Shown here piece after piece: positions 34,128 through 42,846 of a stretch of 64,000 nt of DNA. The stretch covers positions 62,001 to 126,000 of the forward strand of contig NZ_BMQA01000015.1 in the NCBI RefSeq assembly GCF_014647875.1. The letters are read 5' to 3'. Source of the DNA: Streptomyces brasiliensis. Its GTDB lineage: Bacteria > Actinomycetota > Actinomycetes > Streptomycetales > Streptomycetaceae. The notes below the pieces were generated by a model. That model saw only the letters and a program-made list of their open reading frames with translations, did no database searches and was not told the origin of the DNA. Each line of letters begins with the position of its first letter. The first letter of the stretch is position 1. The position numbers and the translations under genes are program-made.

Positions 34128-34904
34128 TCAGACCGTGTGGACGTACGGCGTCGTGGTGCTCAGCGGCTGGAAACCCAGGCGTTCCAGAATGGGGCGGCTC
34201 TGGGGCATGGCGTCGACCTGGAGGTAGCGGTAGCCGCGGGCCGCGGCGGCGCGTGCGCGATGGGCGACCAGGGCACGGTAGAGGCCCCGGCCCCGCCAGC
34301 CCTCGACGGTGCCGCCGCCCCACAGCCCGGCGAACCGCGTGCCGGGCACCAGCTCCATGCGGGCGGCGCTGACCGGCTCGTCGCCGGCAAGCGCCACCAC
34401 CGCGACGACGGTGACCGGGTCGGCGGTGAGCCCGGCGAGCAGTTGATGGCGCAGCCGCGTCCCGTCCGTGCTGAAGGCCTTCTCGTGCACATCCACCACG
34501 AGGTCGACACCCGCCGCATCGGTGGCGGTCACGATGCGGACGCCGGCGGGTGGTTCGGCGTCGAGGGTCAGCGCGGCGACCTCACCGACGAGCAGCGTCT
34601 CCTCGGGCTCGGCCGTGAAGCCGGCGGCGGTGAGCCGCTTGCCGAGGTCGACCGGGCGGTCGTGGCCGTAGAGCTTCCACTCGAAGTCCAGGCCGAGGCC
34701 GGTGAAGTGGGCCATCTGGTCGGCGATCGCCGCGTCCGCGGTCGACTCGTCCAGTGCGGACCAGACGACGCCGTTCCAGCCGTGGGCGCCGGCGACCTGG
34801 CGCACCACGTCCCCAGTGCGTTCGACCCGGGCCCGGGGGCCGTCGGGCCGGGCGCCCTCGCGTATGTCACGGTCGTAGAGGGCGAGCACAGTGGCATGTT
34901 CCAT
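34128..34904 (-). CDS. GNAT-family N-acetyltransferase
   Basis: A 258-residue two-part GNAT protein. The conserved acetyl-CoA segment is WGGGTVEGWRGRGLYRALVAH, with RxGxG/A-type GWRGRG, and the C-terminal strand reads YLQVDAMPQSRPILERLGFQ. The N-terminal half (MEHATVLALYDRDIREGARP) is a degenerate GNAT-like domain. It starts 15 bp after the MerR-type gene and is probably its operon partner. The substrate is unknown. Confidence 0.85.
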   Translation of the reverse strand: MEHATVLALYDRDIREGARPDGPRARVERTGDVVRQVAGAHGWNGVVWSALDESTADAAIADQMAHFTGLGLDFEWKLYGHDRPVDLGKRLTAAGFTAEPEETLLVGEVAALTLDAEPPAGVRIVTATDAAGVDLVVDVHEKAFSTDGTRLRHQLLAGLTADPVTVVAVVALAGDEPVSAARMELVPGTRFAGLWGGGTVEGWRGRGLYRALVAHRARAAAARGYRYLQVDAMPQSRPILERLGFQPLSTTTPYVHTV

Positions 34905-34919
34905 GCGCCCACTCCAGCA

Positions 34920-35345
34920 TCACGGACCGTACCGGGCAACGGGTTTACCGTTCGATCCGGTCGTCGGACCCCTGTCGGCCGGCCCCTCCTCCACGGCCGC
35001 CAGATAGGCGCTGAGCCGGTCGCGGTTGCGGGCCAGGCAGTCGATGCGGGCCTGAATGCGCTCGAGGTGGGCGTGCAGCAGCGCGGCCGTCTCCGGGGTC
35101 ACGCACGCGGCGGGCGGATGGATCTCGTCGGGGCCCGAGAGGTACGGCAGAACGGCGCGGATCATCTCGGTGGTGAGGCCGGCGTCGAGAAGGCCGCGGA
35201 TCTGCTGGACGTCCCGGACGGCCGTCTCCGCGTAGGAGCGGTAGCCGTTGTCGGCGCGTCCGGGGTGCAGCAGGTCCTGTTCCTCGTAGTAGCGCAGCAG
35301 GCGGGTGGGGACGCCGGTACGGCGCGAGAGTTCGCCGATCCTCAT
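34920..35345 (-). CDS. MerR-family transcriptional regulator
   Basis: A 141-residue regulator with the MerR winged helix MRIGELSRRTGVPTRLLRYY, then EEQDLLHPGRADNGYRSY, and a coiled dimerisation helix ending RDRLSAYLAAVEEG. There are no metal-binding cysteines (a lone CVTPE and CLARN), so an organic or stress ligand is more likely. It is divergent from the MFS gene with 57 bp between starts and a MerR-like dyad in the gap, so the exporter is the probable target. Confidence 0.92.
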   Translation of the reverse strand: MRIGELSRRTGVPTRLLRYYEEQDLLHPGRADNGYRSYAETAVRDVQQIRGLLDAGLTTEMIRAVLPYLSGPDEIHPPAACVTPETAALLHAHLERIQARIDCLARNRDRLSAYLAAVEEGPADRGPTTGSNGKPVARYGP

Positions 35346-35365
35346 GAGTACCTCCCTGCCGCCTT

Positions 35366-35389
35366 GACCTTCACACTGATGTGAGGGTC
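35366..35389. promoter_or_regulatory. MerR operator overlapping a TTGACC -35 element
   Basis: GACCTTCACAC (35366-35376) and ATGTGAGGGTC (35379-35389) form a dyad with 9 of 11 matching pairs about a TG centre, preceded by TT so that TTGACC (35364-35369) is the likely -35. This is the typical long-spacer promoter twisted by MerR regulators, directed at the MFS gene. Confidence 0.7.
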
Positions 35390-35402
35390 CGAGCATGGTC
35401 GC

Positions 35403-36689
35403 ATGTCCACCGTTTCCCTGGTCAAGGGCGCACCCGCGTCCGCGCGGCTGCCGTGGCCGGGGCTCCTCGCCCTGTCCGCTTCCGCCTTCACCGCCGTCAT
35501 GACCGAACTGCTCCCGGCCGGCCTGCTGCCCTCGATGGCGCCGGCGCTGGGCGTCCCCGAGTCCCGGGTCGGCTTTCTGGTGACCGGCTACGCGGCCGCC
35601 TCTTTCCTGGCCGCCGTCCCGGTCACCGCGGCCCTGCGCGGCCTGCCCCGGCGGCCGGTGCTCGTCGGCGCGCTGTTGGGGTTCGCGTGCGCCGACGCGC
35701 TGGTCGCGCTGTCGTCGTCGTACGTGCTCACCTTCGGGGCTCGGCTCGTCGCCGGGGCGACGGGCGGCACATTGTGGGCGATGCTCGTCGGGTACGCGGC
35801 CCGGATGGTGCCGGCCGAGCGACGCGGCCGGGCGATCGCGATCGTGCTGGCCGGGATCACCCTCGCACTCGCGGCGGGTGTGCCCGCCGGGACGGTGCTG
35901 GCCGGTGCGCTCGGCTGGCGAGCGGCCTTCGCGTCCCTGGCCGCTCTCGCCCTGCTGCTGGCGGGCTGGGTGCGGTGGCGGGTGCCGGCATTCCCGGGTG
36001 AACCGCCGCACGGGCGCGTGCCGTTCGTCCGGGTCGCCCTGCGGCCGGGGATCCGTCCGGTGCTGTCCGTGACGCTGTTCCTGCTGCTGGGGCACCAGGT
36101 GATGTACACGTACGCCGTCCCGTTCGCGGCGCACGCCGGCTTCGGCCGTACGGGACCGCTGCTCGCGGTGTTCGGTACCGCCACGGTCGCCGGGATCTGG
36201 CTGACCGGGGAGCTGGTCGACCGGTGGCTGCGCGGCACGCTGCTCGCCGCACTGACGCTCTTCGCGGCCGTGCTGGTGGCGCTCGGCCTCGCGGCCGGCA
36301 CGCCCGCCGTGCTGCTCGGCGCGGTCGCCCTGTGGGGCGTGGCATTCGGCTGGGCGCCGACGCTGATCCAGACCGCGCTGGTCGACGTCTCGGGACCGGC
36401 CGACGCGGATGTGGCGACATCGCTGCAGACGACGGTGTACAACGCGGGCATCGCCGGCGGATCGCTGGTGGGCGGTCTGGCGCTGGGCGGTCCGGGACCG
36501 GCCGCCCTGCCCTGGACCGCGCTGCCGTTGGTCACCGTCGGGCTCGTCACGGTGGCGGTGGGGCGCCGGTACGCCTTTCCGGCCGTACGCCGTTCGGGGC
36601 GGACGCGGCGTGCCCTGGCCGCGGCGGCTCCGCGGCCCGTAGCGTGCGCCCGGAACCGTGCCGGAAGTGAGGGGCGTACGCCATGGTGA
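35403..36689 (+). CDS. MFS transporter (drug efflux, DHA1-like)
   Basis: A 428-residue major facilitator with 12 predicted helices. The N-terminal helix includes TAVMTELLPAGLLPSMAPAL, a motif of the sugar-efflux/chloramphenicol-resistance type (AraJ/CmlR) group. The loop RGLPRRPVLVGALL stands at the motif A position, and LAGITLALAAGVPAGTVLAG is motif C-like. The start at 35403 is very close to the MerR-controlled promoter, so the message may be nearly leaderless. Its last 7 bp overlap the deaminase gene. Confidence 0.88.
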   Translation: MSTVSLVKGAPASARLPWPGLLALSASAFTAVMTELLPAGLLPSMAPALGVPESRVGFLVTGYAAASFLAAVPVTAALRGLPRRPVLVGALLGFACADALVALSSSYVLTFGARLVAGATGGTLWAMLVGYAARMVPAERRGRAIAIVLAGITLALAAGVPAGTVLAGALGWRAAFASLAALALLLAGWVRWRVPAFPGEPPHGRVPFVRVALRPGIRPVLSVTLFLLLGHQVMYTYAVPFAAHAGFGRTGPLLAVFGTATVAGIWLTGELVDRWLRGTLLAALTLFAAVLVALGLAAGTPAVLLGAVALWGVAFGWAPTLIQTALVDVSGPADADVATSLQTTVYNAGIAGGSLVGGLALGGPGPAALPWTALPLVTVGLVTVAVGRRYAFPAVRRSGRTRRALAAAAPRPVACARNRAGSEGRTPW

Positions 36690-37165
36690 AGGAGACCGAA
36701 CTGCGGTATCTGCGCCGCTGCGTGGAGCTGGCGGCCGAGGCGCTCGAGGCGGGTGACGAGCCGTTCGGGTCGGTGCTGGTCGCCGGGGACGGCACCGTGC
36801 TCGCCGAGGACCACAACCGGGTGGCTTCGGGGGACGGCACACGCCACCCGGAGTTCGAGCTGGCCAGGTGGGCCGCCGCCCGTCTGACCGCGGACGAGCG
36901 GGCGGCGGCGACCGTCTACACCTCCGGAGAGCACTGCCCGATGTGCGCGGCCGCGCACGCCTGGGTGGGGCTGGGCCGCATCGTGTTCGTCGCCTCGTCC
37001 GAGCAACTCACCGGGTGGATCGCCGAGTTGGGGGTGCCCGCGCCGCCGGTGCGGGCGCTGCCGGTGAACGAGGTCGCGCCCGGGGTGCTTGTCGAGGGCC
37101 CGGTGCCGGAGCTGATCGAGGACGTGCACGCGCTGGTCCGGCGCTGGCACGGGGCGACGGACTGA
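36683..37165 (+). CDS. Nucleoside deaminase (cytidine/guanine deaminase-like)
   Basis: A 160-residue zinc deaminase. The ligand/catalytic pair is in TRHPEFELA (HxE) and the zinc cysteines in SGEHCPMCAAAH (PCxxC-type, here CPMC). The N-terminus LRRCVELAAEALEAGDEPFG is typical of guanine/tRNA-adenosine-type deaminases of the CMP/dCMP fold. The ATG overlaps the MFS stop by 7 bp, so the two are coupled. It may act on a nucleobase analogue, with the transporter as exporter; this is speculative. Confidence 0.85.
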   Translation: MVKETELRYLRRCVELAAEALEAGDEPFGSVLVAGDGTVLAEDHNRVASGDGTRHPEFELARWAAARLTADERAAATVYTSGEHCPMCAAAHAWVGLGRIVFVASSEQLTGWIAELGVPAPPVRALPVNEVAPGVLVEGPVPELIEDVHALVRRWHGATD

Positions 37166-37168
37166 ACG

Positions 37169-37490
37169 TCAGCCGAGTTCGAGGGTGGTGACGCCGTACA
37201 CGCGCTGCGTAGGCACGCACCGGGCCCGTGTACAGGCGGGCCGTCTCGAACAAGGCGGTGAATCCCGCGTCTTCGGCGAGGGCACGCCCGCCCGGTTCGT
37301 CTCGGGCACGTCGATGGCGACGTCGCTCCCGGCGAACTCGCGCTTGAGGGCGGCGAAGAGGGCGTGCGCGTCGTCGGCGGTTTCCGCAGCATCCTTGCCG
37401 ATCACCGGGGACCCGGCACGCCTGGATCGAGCCGTCGGAGAACGCGGACAAGCCTTCTTCACGAGCCAGTTGTGGCTCCGCACGGCCGGC
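37169..37490 (-). pseudogene. GNAT acetyltransferase remnant with several frameshifts
   Basis: Pieces in two frames join into the C-terminal part of one GNAT family: EEGLSAFSDGSIQACRVPG, then GKDAAETADDAHALFAALKR, EFAGSDVAIDVPETNRAG, RALAEDAGFTALFETARLYT, and YGVTTLELG to the stop at 37169. At least three indels (near 37400, 37285 and 37205) separate them, and the N-terminal half is missing: upstream lies the chaplin terminator. Multiple lesions plus truncation make this a genuine pseudogene rather than one sequencing error. Confidence 0.78.
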
Positions 37491-37510
37491 CGCTCCCGGG
37501 CAGACGGAGA

Positions 37511-37537
37511 CCCCACCGGTCGGGCAGCCCGGTGGGG
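37511..37537 (-). terminator. Hairpin terminator of the chaplin gene
   Basis: CCCCACCGG (37511-37519) pairs with CCGGTGGGG (37529-37537) over a 9-base loop, 24 bases beyond the chaplin stop. Confidence 0.75.
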
Positions 37538-37560
37538 CCGTACGGGGTGCCGGGGCCGGC

Positions 37561-38205
37561 TCAGTGCTCCGGGCGGGGGCGGAAACGCCGGTAGAGGGCC
37601 GTCCCGGTGAGCAGGAACGCGGCACCCGCGGCCACGGCGGGGACGGTCGCGTCCGTTCCCGTGTGGGCGAGCACGGACGTGGCCTGCGGCGGGACCGTGC
37701 GGGTCACCGGCGAGGCCGGTGCCCTCGGCGGGGCGGTCGGCGTCGGGGTGGGAGTCGCCGGGTGGCCGCCGGAGTGGTCGACCGAGGTGTTGCCGTGCGC
37801 CGGGTTGCCGATGCCCGCCACGTTCAGGCCGTTGCCGCTCACGTTCACCGGGACATCCACCGGCAGCTGGATACCGTTGCCGGAGAGCACACCGGGAGAA
37901 TCCTTTCCGGCGCTGTGCGCCGTCGCTCCGCCCGACCAGGAGGATCCCCCGCCGCCGGACCGGCCACCCTCGTTGGCGCAGCTGTTGCCCGCGGCCGGAT
38001 TGAGGAGCCCCACCACGTTCACGGTGTTCCCGCACACGTTCACCGGAACGTGCACCGGGAGCTGGATGGAGTTGCCGGAGATCAGCCCGGGCGAGTCGGC
38101 CGCGGAGCCGTCCGCGGCCGAATCGGCGAACGCCGTCCCGGCAACGGCCATCGCCCCCGAAGCGGCGGCGACGGCGATCACACCGTTACGGGTAACCCGT
38201 TTCAT
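37561..38205 (-). CDS. Long chaplin with two chaplin domains and sortase signal
   Basis: A 214-residue cell-wall-anchored chaplin (ChpA/B/C class), which helps form the hydrophobic sheath of aerial hyphae. Order: a signal peptide (RNGVIAVAAASGAMAVAGTA), chaplin domain 1 (SPGLISGNSIQLPVHVPVNV, CGNTVNVVGLLNPAAGNSC, two Cys), a Gly/Ser linker, chaplin domain 2 (SPGVLSGNGIQLPVDVPVNV, SGNGLNVAGIGNPAHGNTS, no Cys), a Pro/Thr wall-spanning region, and the sortase signal LAHTG followed by a membrane helix and RRFRPRP. The sortase would be class E. ATG at 38205. Confidence 0.95.
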   Translation of the reverse strand: MKRVTRNGVIAVAAASGAMAVAGTAFADSAADGSAADSPGLISGNSIQLPVHVPVNVCGNTVNVVGLLNPAAGNSCANEGGRSGGGGSSWSGGATAHSAGKDSPGVLSGNGIQLPVDVPVNVSGNGLNVAGIGNPAHGNTSVDHSGGHPATPTPTPTAPPRAPASPVTRTVPPQATSVLAHTGTDATVPAVAAGAAFLLTGTALYRRFRPRPEH

Positions 38206-38469
38206 AGGTTCCCTGCCTTCCAGACATGGTCACGGGCACTCGCCCGCACCGGATAAAACGCCTCTGAGCCATCCGGGTTATGGCCGATCGGCATTTCACC
38301 CCATCGGGCGACAGTGTTATCGAACCAGTCGTAAAACCATCGGATACGCACCGATCGCACGGGGACGGCCTCTGGCACTGCCCGCCTCTGGAGGCGGGCC
38401 CCGCAGGGCCCGCATATGGTGAGCGAGGGCACTGCCCCGGTCCGCAGCAGGGCGTCCCTGGAGGCATCG

Positions 38470-40071
38470 ATGCTGGCCAAGCTGTCCACACGGCCCGCCG
38501 TCCGGCGCTGCGCGGGCTCCGGAGTCCTCGCCCTGGCGCTGCTCGGGGCCGGGTTGCCCGCGGCCGGCGCGGCCGAGCCGCCCGAGCCCGATCTGACCCG
38601 CTTCTACCGCCAGAAGGTCACCTGGTCGGCGTGCACCGGCAGGGCCGCGCCCAAGGACATGCAGTGCGGCAAGGTGACTGTCCCGCTCGACTACGCACGG
38701 CCCGGCGCCGGCACCATCGACATCGCCCTGGCCCGCTACCGGGCCACGGGGAAGTCGCAGGGTTCCGTACTGCTGAACTTCGGCGGCCCGGGCGGCCCCG
38801 GCATCAGCACGCTGGCCGCCGCCGGCAAGGACTACATGGGGCTGACCAACGGCTACGACGTGGTCACCTTCGATCCGCGCGGCGTCGGCCGCTCCTCCCC
38901 CGTCAGCTGCGGCGAGGGCGGCGACGAGGATTCCTCGCAGACTGCCGAGGTGACGCCGGACGCGAGCGATCCGCAGGCGATCCTCGAACTGCTGCAGAAG
39001 GCGGCCGCCCTGTGCGCCGCCCACTCCGGGCCGGTCCTGCCCCACATAGGCACCGTGAACGCTTCCCGCGACCTGGACGTCATACGCCAGGCCCTCGGCG
39101 ACAAGAAGCTCAACTACCTGGGCTTCTCCTACGGCACCCGGCTGGGCGCGGTGTACGCGGCCCAGTTCCCCGGCAAGGTGGGGCGGATGGTCCTGGACGG
39201 GGTGGACACCTTGACCGAACCGCTGTCCGAGCAGGGGCTGGCGAGCGCCGCGGGGCAGCAGACGGCGCTGGACGGCTTCCTGGACTGGTGTGTGCAGGAC
39301 GTCGGCTGCCCGTTCGGTCAGGACCGGCGCAAGGCCGGTGAACAGGTGGTCCAGCTGGTGCACTCGCTCGACGCGAACCCGGTGCCGAAGAACGTCGGCG
39401 GCGAGTTCTCGGACCAGGACCTGGTGGGCGCCATCGGGCAGGGCCTCTACAGCCAGGAGATGTGGCCCTCTCTGGAACGTGCCCTGGCCATGCTGATGGA
39501 GGACGGCGACACGAGCAAGGTGGCGGCCTTCGCGTCCGGCGGCATGGCACCGTGGCGTGCCGGCGGCGGGCTGGTGAACGAGGAGGACGTCCCCGTCGAC
39601 AATCTGACGGCTGCGCTGATGGCGATCAACTGCGCGGACGACCCCGACCGGCTCGACGCCGGTCAGATCAAGAAGGAGATCGGCCGGCTGCGTGCCGACT
39701 ACGAGCGGGCCTCACCGGTCTTCGGCCGGCACCGCCTCAGCGAGGTCCTGATGTGCTACGGCCGCCCGAAGGGCACCGACTTCATCCGCGACAGGGTCAA
39801 GGACCTCCACTCGGCGAAGATCCTCCTCGTGGGCACGCGCGGGGATCCGGCCACGCCGTACCGCTGGGCCGAGGAGACGGCGAAGCGGCTCGGCCCGTCG
39901 GCCGTGGTGCTCGACAACAAGGGCGAGGGCCACACCGGCTACATGTCCTCGAAGTGCGTGCACCGCAAGGTCGACGACTTCCTGCTGTACGGCTCCCTGC
40001 CGGCGAACGGCAGCTCCTGCGGGCCGGACGGGAGCCACTGGGACTCCGTCGCGAAATCGACCAGGGGCTGA
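38470..40071 (+). CDS. Secreted tripeptidyl aminopeptidase-type alpha/beta hydrolase
   Basis: A 533-residue secreted S33-type peptidase resembling Streptomyces Tap/SlpD/SlpE. The signal peptide runs from VRRCAGSGVLALALLGAGLP to AAGAAE. The oxyanion loop is LNFGGPGGPG, the nucleophile Ser is in LGFSYGTRLG, the Asp in VGTRGDPATPY and the His in GEGHTGYMSSKCV. The C-terminal TAP-like domain holds Cys pairs. The ATG at 38470 is preferred over 38416 because GGAG precedes it and the signal peptide then has normal length. It is divergent from the chaplin gene. Confidence 0.9.
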   Translation: MLAKLSTRPAVRRCAGSGVLALALLGAGLPAAGAAEPPEPDLTRFYRQKVTWSACTGRAAPKDMQCGKVTVPLDYARPGAGTIDIALARYRATGKSQGSVLLNFGGPGGPGISTLAAAGKDYMGLTNGYDVVTFDPRGVGRSSPVSCGEGGDEDSSQTAEVTPDASDPQAILELLQKAAALCAAHSGPVLPHIGTVNASRDLDVIRQALGDKKLNYLGFSYGTRLGAVYAAQFPGKVGRMVLDGVDTLTEPLSEQGLASAAGQQTALDGFLDWCVQDVGCPFGQDRRKAGEQVVQLVHSLDANPVPKNVGGEFSDQDLVGAIGQGLYSQEMWPSLERALAMLMEDGDTSKVAAFASGGMAPWRAGGGLVNEEDVPVDNLTAALMAINCADDPDRLDAGQIKKEIGRLRADYERASPVFGRHRLSEVLMCYGRPKGTDFIRDRVKDLHSAKILLVGTRGDPATPYRWAEETAKRLGPSAVVLDNKGEGHTGYMSSKCVHRKVDDFLLYGSLPANGSSCGPDGSHWDSVAKSTRG

Positions 40072-40195
40072 CAGAAGGCGCAAGCAGGCGACCGGCGTGA
40101 AAGCGGCACAACCTCTCGCCGGCCGTGGTGGTCACAGTGGGCAGGTGCGGCTCGACCCGCCGTACCGCACACGACCGGAACAGGGGGAACTCCTC

Positions 40196-40707
40196 ATGCG
40201 CATCCGTCCCGCCGTCGCCGTACCGGCCCTCTCGGCCGCCGCCGGCCTGCTGCTCGCCGCCGCTCCGAGCGAGGCCGCCGCCCCGGTCACGCCCTGCGCG
40301 GAGCAGGCGCTGACCGTCCGGGCGAGGGCGGCGTCCGCCGACCCGTCCGTGGTGCGGATCAGCGCGACCAACCGCGGCGCCCGCGCCTGCACCGTCGACC
40401 GCATCCGACGGTCACGTTCGGGGACCTGGACGGCGCTGCCCTGCCGGTGCCGGAGGGGAACAGCGGCCCGTACCGGATCGGAGCCGGCCGGACCGCCTAC
40501 GCGGCGGTGCGGACGATCGACGACCCGGCGGACCCCGAGGCCCGCACGGTGGACACGATCACCGTGGCCGCCGACCCGTCCCACCTGGGCCGCACCTTCT
40601 CGGCGGCCGAGCTGGGCGCCGGGGACGCCGTACGGGTGTGGGAGCCGGTGACGACGTGGTGGCAGCCGTCGCGGGCGGCCGCGGACCGGGCCCTGGGGCT
40701 CAGCTGA
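40196..40707 (+). pseudogene. DUF4232-type secreted protein, frameshifted
   Basis: The gene starts MRIRPAVAVPALSAAAGLLL with a signal peptide, and continues PVTPCAEQALTVRARAAS and ISATNRGARACTVDRI. There the frame breaks at 40405-40406 (ATCCGACGG, where relatives would need ATCCCGACGG) and resumes as PTVTFGDLDG, then VPEGNSGPYRIGAGRTAYAA, to the stop at 40707. Adding one C restores a single DUF4232-like protein of about 170 residues. It may be an error at a C run. The end overlaps the convergent asnB gene by 8 bp. Confidence 0.75.
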
Positions 40708-42541
40708 GGGTCAGCTCGGGCTCGTAGAGGTCGAGCCAGAGGGCCAGGTCGAGGGTGCGTTCCAGGCCGTACCGGGCCCCCTGCGTGCTCGCCGGGGTGT
40801 CGCGGTGGGCGGCCTGGTGGATCTTCTCCCGGTCGACGACGTCGAACACCGGGTGGTCGGGCCGGGCGAGGAGTTCCTTGACCTGGTCCTGGAGGGCGCG
40901 GCCGTAGCGCGGATCCTGGGTGGACGGGTAGGGGCTCTTGACCCGGTCGTAGACGGACTTCGGGAGGACGTCCGCGGTGGCCTCCCTGAGCAGGGTCTTC
41001 TCCCGGCCGTCGAAGGACTTCAGCGACCAGGGCGTGTTGTAGACGTACTCGACGAGCCGGTGGTCGCAGTACGGCACGCGGACCTCCAGGCCGACGGCCA
41101 TGCTCATACGGTCCTTGCGGTCGAGCAGGGCCCGGACGAAACGGGTCAGGTGCAGGTGGGACATCCGCCGCATCCGGTACTCGAAGTCGCTCTCGCCGTC
41201 GAGGCGGTGGATGCCCGCGACGGCGCTGCGGTAGGCGTCGGCGATGTACGCGTCCAGGTCGAGGCTCTTGGCCACGTCGGCGCGCAGGACGTCGGCGCGG
41301 TCCCCGAAGTACCGGCCGGCCATCGGCAGCCATGGGAAGGTCTCGGCGCTGCGTGCCTCCTCGTCGAAGAACTGCAGGTAGCCGCCGAAAACCTCGTCGG
41401 CGGACTCGCCGGACAGGGCGACCGTGGAGTGCTCACGCACGGCACGGAACAGCAGAAAGAGCGAGGAGTCGAGGTCCCCGAGGCCGACCGGCAGGTCGCG
41501 GGCGCGCAGCACCCGCTCGCGTACGGCCGGGTCGGCGAGGGTCTGCGCGTCGAGGACGATGTCCTGGTGGTCGGTGCGGGCGAGGCGGGCCACGTCGTGC
41601 ACGAAGGGCGTGTCCGGGGTGCCCCGCAGCTCGTCGGCGACGAAGTGGTCGGTCTGGCCGACGAAGTCGACGGCGAAGCTGCGCACCTTCTCACCCTGTT
41701 CGGCGAGCTGCCTGGCGGCCAGCGCGGTCATGGCGGAGGAGTCGAGGCCGCCGGAGAGCAGCGTGCAGCGGGGCACGTCGGCCACGAGCTGGCGGCACAC
41801 GATGTCGTCGAGGAGGGTGCGGACGCGGGCGACGGTGGTGTCGCGGTCGTCGGTGTGCGGGCGGGTCTCGAGGCGCCAGTAGGCACGCGTGCGCAGCCCC
41901 GAACGGTCGACGGTGACGACCGTGCCGGGCTCGACCTCGCGCATGCCGTCCCACACGGCGTGTCCGGGCGTCATCACCATGGTGAACAACTCGCGCAGTC
42001 CGTCCAGGGCGACGCGGGGCCGGACGAGCGGGTTGGCGATGATCGCCTTGGGCTCGGAGCCGAACAGGACGCCGTCGGCGGTCGGGTGGAAGTAGAAGGG
42101 CTTGATGCCCATGCGGTCGCGGATCATGACGAGCTGGTCGCGGCGACCGTCCCAGACGGCGAAGGCGTACATGCCGTTGAGCCGCTCGGCGATCCGGTCG
42201 CCCCATTCGAGGTATCCGCGCAGGACGACCTCGGTGTCGGAGTCGGTGGTGAACCGGTGGCCGCGGCCGATGAGTTCGCGGCGGAGTCCGGTGAAGTTGT
42301 AGGCCTCGCCCGAGTACACCAGCGCGACGGTGCCCTCCGGTGTGCCGGCGGTCATCGGCTGGCGGCCGCCGGGCAGGTCGATGATCGCGAGCCTGCGGTG
42401 GCCCAGTGCGGCGGGACCCTCGGCCCAGGTACCGCGGTCGTCCGGGCCGCGGCAGGCCATCGTCTCGGTCATCGCATCCAGTACGACGGCCTCGGTACTC
42501 AGGTCGCGGTCGAAGGAAACCCAGCCGGTGATGCCGCACAT
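40700..42541 (-). CDS. asnB: Asparagine synthetase, glutamine-hydrolysing (class II)
   Basis: A 613-residue enzyme of the AsnB family, normal length. Cys2 (MCGITGW) is the glutaminase nucleophile, and RRLAIIDLPGGRQPM and YSGEAYNF are glutaminase landmarks (Gly-Glu-Ala in place of the more common GEIYNH). The synthetase half has the PP-loop LLSGGLDSSAMTAL and ALSGESADEVFGGY. It either makes asparagine or amidates a secondary metabolite. It lies on the same strand as, and 305 bp downstream from, the lipid-polyketide operon, so a role in that pathway is possible but unproven. Confidence 0.93.
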   Translation of the reverse strand: MCGITGWVSFDRDLSTEAVVLDAMTETMACRGPDDRGTWAEGPAALGHRRLAIIDLPGGRQPMTAGTPEGTVALVYSGEAYNFTGLRRELIGRGHRFTTDSDTEVVLRGYLEWGDRIAERLNGMYAFAVWDGRRDQLVMIRDRMGIKPFYFHPTADGVLFGSEPKAIIANPLVRPRVALDGLRELFTMVMTPGHAVWDGMREVEPGTVVTVDRSGLRTRAYWRLETRPHTDDRDTTVARVRTLLDDIVCRQLVADVPRCTLLSGGLDSSAMTALAARQLAEQGEKVRSFAVDFVGQTDHFVADELRGTPDTPFVHDVARLARTDHQDIVLDAQTLADPAVRERVLRARDLPVGLGDLDSSLFLLFRAVREHSTVALSGESADEVFGGYLQFFDEEARSAETFPWLPMAGRYFGDRADVLRADVAKSLDLDAYIADAYRSAVAGIHRLDGESDFEYRMRRMSHLHLTRFVRALLDRKDRMSMAVGLEVRVPYCDHRLVEYVYNTPWSLKSFDGREKTLLREATADVLPKSVYDRVKSPYPSTQDPRYGRALQDQVKELLARPDHPVFDVVDREKIHQAAHRDTPASTQGARYGLERTLDLALWLDLYEPELTLS

Positions 42542-42846
42542 GCCTTGCCTCCTGCCTCCGGCCGTGTGGCGGCACCACGCTCACCTGCGCCCTCCGGGGC
42601 GGGTTCCGACGACGGCCGAATCAGATGTATTGAGCACCTATATAACGAGCGTGCGTCCGACCCACCGGCCCGGTCAACGCCGCCATGACACGATCGGCCC
42701 GCATCACGTCACCCTTTCGGCCGCGCTTTACCCGCGCGGGAACCGCGCCCCAGCACTGCCGGGCCCCGCCCTCCCCGATCCGGCCACCGGCAAAGGCTTC
42801 TCAAAAATAAGACAAAACGGTCAAGCAGCCCGATAGTGCACCTCTG
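42542..42846. other. 305-bp gap upstream of asnB
   Basis: It contains no credible gene. An unusually AT-rich patch around 42625-42650 (ATGTATTGAGCACC, TATATAACGAGC on the plus strand) is the likely asnB promoter area, but no convincing -35/-10 pair with standard spacing could be fixed. Confidence 0.45.
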
